From positions 1-21,970 of the forward strand of contig JAYMTF010001664.1 of the NCBI GenBank assembly GCA_036897485.1: DNA of 21,970 nt, read 5' to 3'. Position 1 is the first letter of the stretch. The number at the start of each line of letters is the position of its first letter. Of this stretch, positions 13,950-21,970 are shown in pieces. A model generated the notes under the pieces. The model ran no database searches. It worked only from the letters and a program-made list of their open reading frames with translations, and had not been told where the DNA came from. Source of the DNA: Pelargonium nanum (lineage: Eukaryota; Streptophyta; Magnoliopsida; Geraniales; Geraniaceae). The translations under genes and the position numbers were made by a program.

Positions 13950-14290
13950 AATTTATTTAAATATTTTTGCTAAAAATGTTAATAGAGATGATAAATTTAT
14001 TGTTCATAATCAAGTTGAAATTTACACAATTACGAACCGTATTTGATAAACTCCCACAAATCATCACATTTTACTCTAAATGTTACAATCGAGTCTAAAA
14101 AAATCCGATCCAAATTTATATTTGTAATCTAAACTCGATTCAAATTACGACTTGCCAAATGAATAAACTAGAATTTGCCTACTCCGTAAATAAACGTGGA
14201 ACTAAACATAAATAGCACAGAGAGCAAGGATCTTTATGCAAAAACACACAATAACAATAACAATAAAAAAATAGTTTCCAATATTTTTAT
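13950..14290. other. AT-rich intergenic DNA and F-box gene promoter
   Basis: AT-rich with no coding frame. The right part should hold the promoter of the F-box/kelch gene, whose pyrimidine-rich leader (ctctctctctccctcactc) begins at about 14305. No TATA box is obvious. Confidence 0.45.
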
Positions 14291-14377
14291 ATTGAACCCA
14301 CAATCTCTCTCTCTCCCTCACTCTAAAATGTCACTCTCTCCGTTCCCAACCAGACTCGTTCGCCGGCCGTCGGCGAC

Positions 14378-14802
14378 ATGTTCGACCGGAATCGGATCCC
14401 GTTAACGTCCTCGAAGCCGCTCCTGAGATCCGACCTGTCGTCCTCACTATCGGTACTAACATTTTTCCTTTCCTTAATTTCTCAGTTCCTCGATGAAACA
14501 TGCATGTTACAGTTAGTTTTTATTCGCGGGAGATCCGAGCAATTTTCCGTTTCGGATACGGCGTCCGATTTCGATGGACCAGTTTTTCGCAATTTCGATT
14601 TTGCTGTTGCTTGTTTTCATGTCTAAATCATAGTTTTGTTGTTTGCTTGTTTATGTGTTGTTTATTCCAAATTCGTATCGATTTTTTTTTTCTCCAGATG
14701 ATTGTGTTTGGATGGCTCAAAAACAGGCGGTACAGTTCATCAGGAACTGTGGAAATTTGTTTGAACGCTCGATCTGATTGGTTTGAGTTTTGGAATTTAT
14801 AG
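14378..14802 (+). other. Leader intron and upstream ORF of F-box/kelch gene
   Basis: An ATG at 14378 opens 25 codons to a plausible donor (cg/gtacta, intron from 14453). A strong T-rich acceptor tttctccag ends at 14697. Joining these continues the same frame from an ATG at 14698 for 34 more codons to a stop at 14800-14802, a 59-codon upstream ORF. The peptide (MFDRNRIPLTSSKPL... then MIVFGWLKNRRYSS...) is not one I know. The main start at 15091 lies 288 nt further on. The splice is inferred. Confidence 0.45.
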
Positions 14803-15090
14803 GAAAATGGGTTTTGATTGTTTTTTATGTATCCTATGAGGAAATTTTGGACACTAGAAGATGAAATGGAGGCATGGGTTTATTGTTTATAGGTTTTGAT
14901 TATTTGAAAAACAATAAATAGATGGAGAATCGAAGAACGATTGCATGCAGAAATTGAAATTTGTTGTGTGGGTATTGAGAGCTTTATAGGAATTGTTCTA
15001 TAGTGCAAATTTTTCGAGCCCTTTTACTCGAGATTGGTTTCGTTTGGGAAGTTTTCTTGATTTCTTGGAGTTTACCAAAATTTTGTTAAC

Positions 15091-16185
15091 ATGATAACGG
15101 GAGCTTCTTCAAATGACAGTCGATGTCGATTGGGATCAAGTGATTCCCTCTTCCCAGGCCTAGATGAGGATGTTGCTTTGAATTGCCTTGCATTGGCTTG
15201 TGGATCGGACTATGCTTCGCTGTCATGCGTAAACAAGAGGTTTAATAGGTTAATTAAAAGCGGATTTTTATACGGGTTGAGGAAGCAATTGGGGATAGTA
15301 GATTATTGGGTGTATTTACTATGTGATCCGAGGGGATGGGAAGCGTTTGATCCCGTGAGAAAGAAATGGATGACATTGCCTAAGATACCTTGTGACGAGT
15401 GTTTCAACCATGCAGATAAGGAGTCACTGGCTGTCGGTAGCGAATTGCTGGTTTTTGGGCGTGAATTATTGGACTTTGCTATTTGGAAGTATAATATGAT
15501 TAGTCATAGTTGGGTCAAGTGTCGGGAAATGAACCTCCCTCGTTGTTTGTTTGGGTCTAGTAGCCTTGGTTCTATTGCCATTTTCGCTGGTGGGAGTGAT
15601 AAGAATGGGAATATCCTGAGTTCGGCAGAGCTGTATGATTCTTCATCTGGTAGGTGGGAAATGCTGCCAAACATGCACTCGCCACGTAGATTATGCTCGG
15701 GTTTTTTTATGGACGGCAAATTCTATGTGATTGGCGGTTCGTCGGGTCCCAATGTTTCGCTAACTTGTGGGGAGGAGTACAATCTCGAGACAAGGAAATG
15801 GAGGAAAATAGAGGGGATGTATCCAAATGTCAATAGGGCCGCTCAGGCCCCTCCTCTCGTGGCAGTCGTGGACAACGAGCTGTATGCGGTGGAATATTTA
15901 ACCAACATGGTGAAAAAATATGACAAGAAGAAGAACACGTGGGATGTCTTGGGAAGGCTTCCAGTTAGAGCTGATTCTTCAAATGGATGGGGTCTTGCTT
16001 TTAAAGCGTGCGGTGGAGAGCTTCTGGTTGTGGGCGGCCAAAGAGGTCCCGAAGGAGAAAGTATTGTGCTGAACTCTTGGAATCCCAAGTCGGGAATTAA
16101 CAATGGTACCTTGGGTTGGAAGGTGCTCGGTGTGAGGGAGCATATTGGAGTGTTTGTCTACAACTGCGCAGTCATGGCTTGTTGA
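15091..16185 (+). CDS. F-box/kelch-repeat protein (At5g60570-like)
   Basis: A single-exon coding region of 364 residues. Proteins of this type join SKP1-cullin ubiquitin ligases through the F-box and bind targets through a kelch beta-propeller. The F-box-like segment is about residues 20-62 ([15 protein letters not shown] to [10 protein letters not shown]). Kelch repeats follow, with the hallmark GG pairs and W positions at AGGSDKNGN (166-174), VIGGSSGPN (213-221) and [10 protein letters not shown] (313-322), and the interblade [17 protein letters not shown]. The protein ends [11 protein letters not shown], which with [18 protein letters not shown] closely matches what I recall of Arabidopsis At5g60570. 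The start is chosen because an in-frame TGA lies at 15058-15060 with no ATG between. The N-terminus is shorter than in the Arabidopsis protein. The gene is convergent with the P450 array. The ubiquitin target is unknown. Confidence 0.95.
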   Translation: MITGASSNDSRCRLGSSDSLFPGLDEDVALNCLALACGSDYASLSCVNKRFNRLIKSGFLYGLRKQLGIVDYWVYLLCDPRGWEAFDPVRKKWMTLPKIPCDECFNHADKESLAVGSELLVFGRELLDFAIWKYNMISHSWVKCREMNLPRCLFGSSSLGSIAIFAGGSDKNGNILSSAELYDSSSGRWEMLPNMHSPRRLCSGFFMDGKFYVIGGSSGPNVSLTCGEEYNLETRKWRKIEGMYPNVNRAAQAPPLVAVVDNELYAVEYLTNMVKKYDKKKNTWDVLGRLPVRADSSNGWGLAFKACGGELLVVGGQRGPEGESIVLNSWNPKSGINNGTLGWKVLGVREHIGVFVYNCAVMAC

Positions 16186-16701
16186 GTGTTCGTTTAGATT
16201 GACTTAACAGACGGTACGCGTTTCTGCAATCTGACCTGGCTATTTTATTTGCTTACCTGATAAATTATCTGATTGACTAGAATTGATTTTCACATGAACC
16301 CGAGAACCTGTTCTTCTAATAACATACTTGTATTTTGTTTTGTTACTCATGATTCTTCGTTTTAGTCGCTTTGAAGAGCTCTAAGTAAGTTCGTGCTTGT
16401 GATGTTTTGTTCATTCTGATCTGCGCCCAATTTCTTTATTCCAATAAATTGGAAACTTTGTTGTTTAGTGAATCAATATTCATTCATGCTTGCAAGATTC
16501 TTCCCCTACTTTACTGAATAAGTTAGGTTATAACATTATATTTTGAAAGTAAAACACATAAATTGAAGTACAGTTACATTATTCAGTTTGTAAACATCTA
16601 AAACCGAAATATATATGAACACCAACGTAAACATATCACATAAACGAATCGTACTAACAATAAACAAAAAGGTTGGATACCTAAAGATTTATGTTACTTT
16701 G
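16186..16701. other. Convergent 3' regions of F-box and P450 genes
   Basis: The left half should be the F-box gene 3' untranslated region (AATAAA at 16443-16448 on the plus strand). The right part is the 3' flank of the first P450 and resembles the flanks of the other copies (strings such as catatcacataaac and agatttatgtta recur before each stop). No other gene is seen. Confidence 0.6.
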
Positions 16702-18399
16702 TCACATGGTACATTTTTTGGGTATAACTTTCAATGGTACGAGTCTTGGTGTTGTTAAACCAATCTTCTCGTTCATGTTTAAGGCCTCTGGAGTGACGCC
16801 GTCGGCAAGTTTCCAGTCAAAATAATGGAGCATTGAGGCCAAACCAAGGTGAAGCTCCTTATGAGCTAATGCTATGCCTGCGCAAATTCTTCTTCCAGAA
16901 CCAAATGGAATCAACTCATAGTTGTGCCCTTTATAATCAATATTTGAGTGTGATTCCAAAAATCTTTCGGGCTTAAAACTTAAAGGTTCCTTCCAAACAT
17001 CTGGGTCTCTTCCTATTGCCCATACGTTAACAAAAACTTGAGAGTTTCTCGGTATCATATATCCCATGTAGTTGGTATCTTCCGAGGTGTTGCGTGGAAA
17101 CAATAATGAAGCTGCAGGATGAAGTCGTAGTGTTTCTTTTACCACAGCTTGCAAGTATGGTAATTTGTCAATATCTCTCTCATCAATTTTTTTGTGCGGT
17201 CCAATGATTCGGTTGAGCTCCTCTTTAGCCTTTTTCATTGTCTCGGGTTTGTGTAATAACTCTGCCAATGCCCATTCTATAGTACTACTTGTGGTTTCCG
17301 ACCCAGCCATAAACATTTCCTACATAACAGTAGATGCACACAATATTCACGAGACGTGTTGTATATTTTTCATCAATTCGAATACAAAAAATTCGTCCTA
17401 ATTAACATATTTATCTTTAAATTTGTTACTACACATGTATAAAAAGAAAAATTAAAACAAGACGGATAACAAAAGGGTACGAGACATACCAGTAGAATTA
17501 TACTTATTTGGTGCTCTGAAATACTTTGAATATCTTCTTTTGCATCATTGCTTCTATAGTTCATCAACGCATCCATAAAATCTTTCTTAACAGCTACTTG
17601 AGTCTCCAACTTTTGCTTCTCGATCTTCTCCGCGATAAACCCCGATACGATATTTAACGCTCGTCTCATATGGCGCGTATTGCTCCTGAAGATTCCCTGC
17701 GGATCCAACCATCTCAACCACGGGAAATAATCGGCCATATTAGGCTTTCCTGTCGCCTCCCACATCTCGTTCATGGCCTCCAAAAACTCGCGCCCTTCCT
17801 TAGAATTATGCGGGCCCAATAGATCTCGCGAGAACGCGAGATTCCCGACAACATTAAACGACATGACAAAGAGAAAATGAGACAAGTCCACTTCTCCGGA
17901 CTCTCCACGCGCGATTGCTGCCGTGGATTCCTCTTCGATGTTCCGTATCATGTCGTCCACGCGCCTACGTACGGTCTCGTCTAGTCCCTTGTTGTTGGCC
18001 AAGAGGACGGTGGAGTAGAGACGCCTGATTTGGCGCCAGTACGCGCCGTACGCGCTGAAACCGACCGCTTCGTTGTTGTAGTTGTGGACCGTGAGCGCGT
18101 GGGGACACCGGCAGCCGAAGACAGCGAGATCGTGGTTCTTGAAAAGCTCCTCGGCGGCTTTGGCGGATTGTACGACCATGGTGTTGACAGAGCCGAGCTT
18201 GAGCCAAAGAAGTGGCCCGTATTTGGGTCGGAGCTTGCACATGGTTTGGTGCGGAATGGATCCGATATCGAATATGTTCCCGAAAACAGGCCAACCCGGA
18301 GGACCCGGTGGGAGCTGATTGGAGACATTTTTGGACAGTTTCAGTAGAAGAAATCAAAAGAGCCAATGAGAGTAACAAACAAGTAACTGTCAATTCCAT
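16702..18399 (-). pseudogene. CYP76-like cytochrome P450 copy 1, anchor frameshifted
   Basis: Haem monooxygenase of plant clan 71, probably CYP76, which acts on terpenoids and related compounds at the ER. Exon 1 is 17490-18399 and exon 2 16702-17319, split by a 170-bp GT-AG intron. Exon 2 keeps AGSETT (I helix), ETLRLHP (ExxR), PERF and the haem loop FGSGRRICAG. From the homologous ATG at 18399 the frame runs through the anchor (MELTVTCLLLSLALLISS) and then shifts. Exon 1 is 910 bp against 924 bp in copy 2, a net loss of 14 nt near 18345. The correct frame (SKNVSNQLPPGPPGWPV) resumes downstream but has a stop and no ATG upstream. The first Met in the main frame is at 18242, after the proline hinge. 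It is therefore a recent pseudogene, a protein lacking its membrane anchor, or a sequence error. Otherwise it is well preserved. Confidence 0.7.
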
Positions 18400-18819
18400 T
18401 TTTGTTATTGTTTATTGATTCATAGTTAGGTTTTCCAATATATATAGTAATTTTGATTTGTGCGAATAACAGTTGGTTTACGACGATAGAATTTAGTAAG
18501 AGACATTAAATAATATCTTTCGAGCTAGAGACATAGGAAGGGGTCTAATTTAAATAGGAATAGACACTTGATTAGACGAGTACTAACTTTTAATTTGCCA
18601 TCAAATGTAGTGAGGCTAATTTCATAGTTACTATATATAAAGACGTATACCGAACCAAAATATTTATCTCGTGACGGGGCCATTTCATAAATTAAGATAG
18701 TGATTGAAGTAAAGTTACATTATTCAATTTGTAAACATTTTACATAAAAATATCACATAACCAAACCGTACTAACAAAAAAGAAGAAAGTTGGATACCGA
18801 AAGATTTATGTTATCTTTC
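18400..18819 (-). promoter_or_regulatory. Spacer and promoter between P450 copies 1 and 2
   Basis: A 420-bp spacer serving as the upstream region of copy 1 and the 3' flank of copy 2. A TATA box, ctatatatatt, reads on the minus strand at 18447-18437, about 40 bp before the ATG. The spacer is clearly related to 20581-20914: both contain catagttaggtttt beside the start and agacgtataccgaac further out. Confidence 0.7.
18437..18447 (-). promoter_or_regulatory. TATA box of P450 copy 1
   Basis: ctatatatatt on the minus strand, 38 bp or more before the ATG at 18399. The equivalent site in copy 2 is at 20617-20625. Conservation between the two copies supports the call, although it implies a very short 5' leader. 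Confidence 0.55.
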
Positions 18820-20580
18820 TCACATGGTACATTTTTTGGGTATAACTTTCAATGGTACAAGTTTAGGTGTTGTTATACCAATCTTCTCATTCATGTCCAT
18901 GGTCTCTGGAGTGACACCGCCGCCAAGTTTCCAGTCAAAATAGTGAAGCAATGAGGCCAAAGTAATGTGAAGCACCTTATGAGCTAATGGTATGCCTGCA
19001 CAAATTCTTCTTCCAGATCCAAATGGTAGTAACTCGTAATTTTGCCCTCTATACTCAATATTAGAGTGCGATTCCATAAATCTTTCGGGCTTAAAACTTA
19101 AAGGTTCCTTCCAAACATCTGAGTCTCTTCCAATTGCCCATACGTTCACAAAAACTTGAGTGTCTTTTGGTATCATATATCCCATGTAGTTGGTATCTTC
19201 TGAGGTGGTGCGTGGAAGTAATAATGGAACTACGGGATGAAGTCGTATCGTTTCTTTCATCACAGCTTGTAAATATGGTAATTTATCAATGACTCCCTCA
19301 TCGATTTTTTTGTGCGGTCCAATGATTCGGTTGAGCTCCTCTTTAGCCTTTTTCATTTTCTCGGGGTCATGTAATAACTCCGCCATGGCCCATTCTAAGG
19401 TAGTACTTGTGGTTTCCGACCCGCCCATAAACATCTCCTATGTAACAGTAACATATACACCCAGTATTGTGAAACAATTTGTTTAGATATTTGAAATGAC
19501 AAAAGTTATAAACTACTAAAAAGTTAATCTTGTTAATTCAATTTTATTTGCACGATTATATGTAGCATTTTCATTTTATACTAGATTTATTTCACTCTCT
19601 TTAGCAAGACACTTAATTTAAAAGTGAATAATTATAAATAAGGTTGTGAGATTTACCATAAGAATTATACTTATTTTGTGTTCTGAAATACTCTGAATAT
19701 CTTCTTTTGCATCACTGCTTCTATAGCTCAACAACGCTTCCACGAAATCTCTCTTAACAGGCACTTGAGTCTCTAACTTCAATTTCTCAACCTTCTCCGC
19801 GATAAATCCCGATACGATATTTAGCGCCCGTCCCATATAGCGCGTATTCTCCTTGTAGATTCCCTGCGGATCCAACCATTTCAACCACGGGAAATAATCT
19901 GCTACATTAGGCTTTCCCGCCACCTCCAACAACTCGTTCATGGCATCCAAATACTCGCGACCGTCTCCGGTATTATGCGGGCCCAAGAGATCTCGCGAGA
20001 ACGCGAGACTCCCGACAACATTAAACGACATGACAAAGAGAAAATGAGACAACTCCACTTCTCCTGACTCTCCATGCGCGATTGCCGCCGCCGATTCCTC
20101 CTCGATGTTTCGTACCATGTCGTCCACGCGCTTCTGTACCGTCTCGTTCAGTCCCTTGTTGTTTCCCAAGAGCTCGGTGGAGTATAGACGCCTGAGCAGG
20201 CGCCAGTACGCGCCGTACGCGCTGAAGCTGGCCGTTTCGTTGTTGTAGTTGTGGACGGTGAGCGCGTGGGGACTCCAGCGGTTGCAGAAAGCGAGGTCGT
20301 GGTTCTTGAAGAGCTGCTCAGCGGCTTTGGCGGACTGTACGACCATGGTGTTGACGGAGCCAAGCTTGAGCCAGAGAAGTGGGCCGTATTTGGGTCGGAG
20401 CTGGTACATGGTTTGGTGCGGGTGGGGTCCAAGATCAAATATGTTACCCAATACAGGCCAACCCGGAGGACCCGGTGGGAGCTGGTTTGAGACATTTTTG
20501 GAAAGTTTCAGGAGAAGAAAAAAGACTGATGATAGCAAAAGAGCCAATGAGAGTAACAAATAAGGAGCATCCAATTCCAT
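18820..20580 (-). CDS. CYP76-like cytochrome P450 copy 2 (intact)
   Basis: Complete ER-anchored P450 of 513 residues. Exon 1 is 19657-20580 (308 codons), exon 2 18820-19437 (205 codons plus stop), with a phase-0 intron of 219 bp (donor gtaaat, acceptor acatag) just before the I helix. Features in order: hydrophobic anchor (about 6-25), proline hinge LPPGPPGWPVLGN (34-46), GGSETT oxygen-binding I-helix motif (313-318, Glu in place of the common Asp), ExxR Glu370/Arg373 in KETIRLHP, PERF (425-428), and haem loop FGSGRRICAG with ligand Cys454. Length and motifs are those of a working enzyme. KYGPLLWLKLGSVNTMVV and the overall pattern point to CYP76, possibly CYP76A, but the subfamily and substrate need a tree. 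It is the middle of three tandem copies on the same strand. Confidence 0.95.
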
Positions 20581-20914
20581 TTTAGTTCTTGTTTATTGAA
20601 TCATAGTTAGGTTTTCAATATATAGTAATTTTGGATCGTGAGTTGCACTGAATAACGGTTGGTTTTCAATATATATAAAGACGTATACCGAACAAAATAT
20701 TTAATTATCTCGTGATGGGACCATTTGATAAATTAAAATAGCGCTTGAATTCATAATGAAAATCGAAAAACACGTTTTGGTAAACACATAAATTGAAGTA
20801 AAGTTACATTATTTAATTTGTAAACATTCAATACGGACGTAAAAGTATCACATAAACAAAACGTACGAGCAAAAAAGAAGAAAGTTAGATACCGAAAGAT
20901 TTATGTTATCTTTC
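20581..20914 (-). promoter_or_regulatory. Spacer and promoter between P450 copies 2 and 3
   Basis: A 334-bp spacer with the copy 2 TATA box and the copy 3 3' flank. It is homologous to the spacer at 18400-18819, so the duplicated unit includes flanking DNA as well as coding DNA. Confidence 0.7.
20617..20625 (-). promoter_or_regulatory. TATA box of P450 copy 2
   Basis: ctatatatt on the minus strand, about 40 bp before the ATG at 20580, in the same context as in copy 1. Confidence 0.55.
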
Positions 20915-21532
20915 TCAAATGGTACATTTTTTGGGTATAACTTTCAATGGCACAAGTTTTGGTGTCGTTATACCAATCTTCTCATTCATGTCTATGGTCT
21001 CTGGAGTGACACCGCCGCCAAGTTTCCAGTCAAAATAGTGGAGCAATGAGGCCAAACCAACGTGAAGCTCCTTATGAGCTAATGTTAAGCCTGCACAAAT
21101 TCTTCTTCCAGATCCAAATAGAATTAGCTCATAGTTTTGCCCTTTATACTCAATATTTGAGTGCGATTCCAAAAATCTTTCGGGCCTGAAACTCAAAGGT
21201 TCCTTCCAAACATCCGGGTCTTTTCCAATTGCCCAGACATTTATAAAAACTAGAGTGTCTTTTGGTATCATATATCCCATGTAGTTGGTATCTTCTGATG
21301 TTGTCCGTGGAAGTAATAATGGAACTACGGGATGAAGTCGTAGCGTTTCTTTCACCACAGCTTGTAAATATGGTAATTTATCAATGACTCCCTCATCAAT
21401 TTTTTCGTGCGGTCCAATGATTCTATTGAGCTCCTCTTTAGCCTTTTTCATTTTCTCGGGGTCATGTAATAACTCCGACATGGCCCATTCTAGGGTAGTA
21501 CTTGTAGTTTCCGACCCGCCTATAAACATCTC
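20915..21532 (-). CDS. CYP76-like cytochrome P450 copy 3, exon 2 (partial)
   Basis: The second exon of a third tandem P450: 205 codons plus stop, exactly the exon 2 length of the other copies. It starts EMFIGGSETTSTTLEW after an acceptor ttacatag, so phase and position match. Motifs are GGSETT, KETLRLHP (ExxR), PERF, and haem loop FGSGRRICAG with the Cys ligand at exon residue 146. The residue before the haem-loop Phe is Leu (ELILFGSG), whereas the other two copies have Pro (ELLPFGSG and ELIPFGSG). Exon 1 lies beyond the right edge, so it cannot be told whether the gene is whole. Confidence 0.92.
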   Translation of the reverse strand, partial: EMFIGGSETTSTTLEWAMSELLHDPEKMKKAKEELNRIIGPHEKIDEGVIDKLPYLQAVVKETLRLHPVVPLLLPRTTSEDTNYMGYMIPKDTLVFINVWAIGKDPDVWKEPLSFRPERFLESHSNIEYKGQNYELILFGSGRRICAGLTLAHKELHVGLASLLHYFDWKLGGGVTPETIDMNEKIGITTPKLVPLKVIPKKCTI

Positions 21533-21970
21533 CTATGTAACAATAACATATATATATACGCATTATTCGTAAAACAATTTGTTTGGAAATATATAATTTC
21601 ATAACAATAGTGATATATGAAATGCAAAAAGTTATAAACTAATAAAAAAACTATTTTTTAAATAAATAGACAAAATATCTATGCAAGTAAGTTGTTTACA
21701 AATACTAATCGTCACATATATCACTGAATTTACTATGACACATGCATGAACGCTTTACTTAATTTATTCTTGATGTTATTTTAAATTGGACTACGCATAG
21801 TGGATTGATCTTGTTAATTGATATTTTTCTTGTACGGTTATACTTAATATTTTTATTTTATGTTTATTTCATGTGAAATTTATTTCAAAAAATTGACATG
21901 ACATTTAATTTGAAACCGAAGAATCTAATATCTAATATATATATATAACTCCCAAGCACCACCCCAATTG
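21533..21970 (-). other. Intron of P450 copy 3, running off the window
   Basis: At least 438 bp of AT-rich intron, longer than the 170 and 219 bp of copies 1 and 2. No exon 1 sequence, donor or transposon end could be recognised before the edge. Confidence 0.7.

Noticed and set aside
17965-18347. Several open frames antisense or out of frame within P450 exon 1, repeated at 20148-20585
   Set aside because: They arise from the GC-rich codon pattern of exon 1 and appear in both copies because the exon is duplicated. None resembles a known protein.

Overview
This looks like nuclear DNA from a flowering plant, a eudicot and probably an asterid. The genes are split by short AT-rich GT-AG introns, the intergenic DNA is AT-rich, and short non-autonomous transposons (tRNA-derived SINEs, Stowaway-like MITEs) lie between and inside genes. 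Three housekeeping or signalling genes sit on the left and a tandem array of cytochrome P450 genes sits on the right. I recognised no intact retroelement and no CRISPR, phage or bacterial feature.

Layout. 1-1770: gene-free DNA with the end of a MITE, a weak LINE remnant and small repeats. 1771-4480 (minus): complete seven-exon PDX2, the glutaminase subunit of pyridoxal 5'-phosphate (vitamin B6) synthase, with a MITE in intron 5 and an apparent GC-AG first intron. 4481-7570: divergent intergenic region carrying two SINEs of one family in opposite orientation, each with clear target-site duplications, followed by the leader of the next gene. 7571-11810 (plus): complete eleven-coding-exon GRIK/SnAK protein kinase, the upstream activator of SnRK1. 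11811-14300: intergenic, with two copies of a second SINE family and a 42-bp tandem duplication. 14300-16185 (plus): F-box/kelch gene with an apparent leader intron and an upstream ORF. 16702 to the right edge (minus): three tandem CYP76-like P450 genes. The first has a frame-breaking 14-nt net deletion in its membrane anchor, the second is intact, and the third is cut by the window edge.

How the genes relate. PDX2, GRIK and the F-box/kelch gene match, in the same order, what I recall of Arabidopsis At5g60540, At5g60550 and At5g60570, so the left 16 kb appears to be an old conserved block. The P450 array is a lineage-type expansion next to it. The three copies share their single intron position, exon 2 length (618 bp), TATA region (two copies visible) and flanking DNA. 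PDX2 makes a cofactor, GRIK acts in energy signalling and the F-box protein probably in ubiquitination, so the block reflects ancestry and not a pathway. The P450s probably act in specialised (terpenoid-type) metabolism, but no partner biosynthetic gene is visible here.

I found no clearly new biological system. The best leads are the paired SINE families, the non-canonical PDX2 intron, the broken P450 copy, and the alternative lipid-anchor-like start of the kinase.
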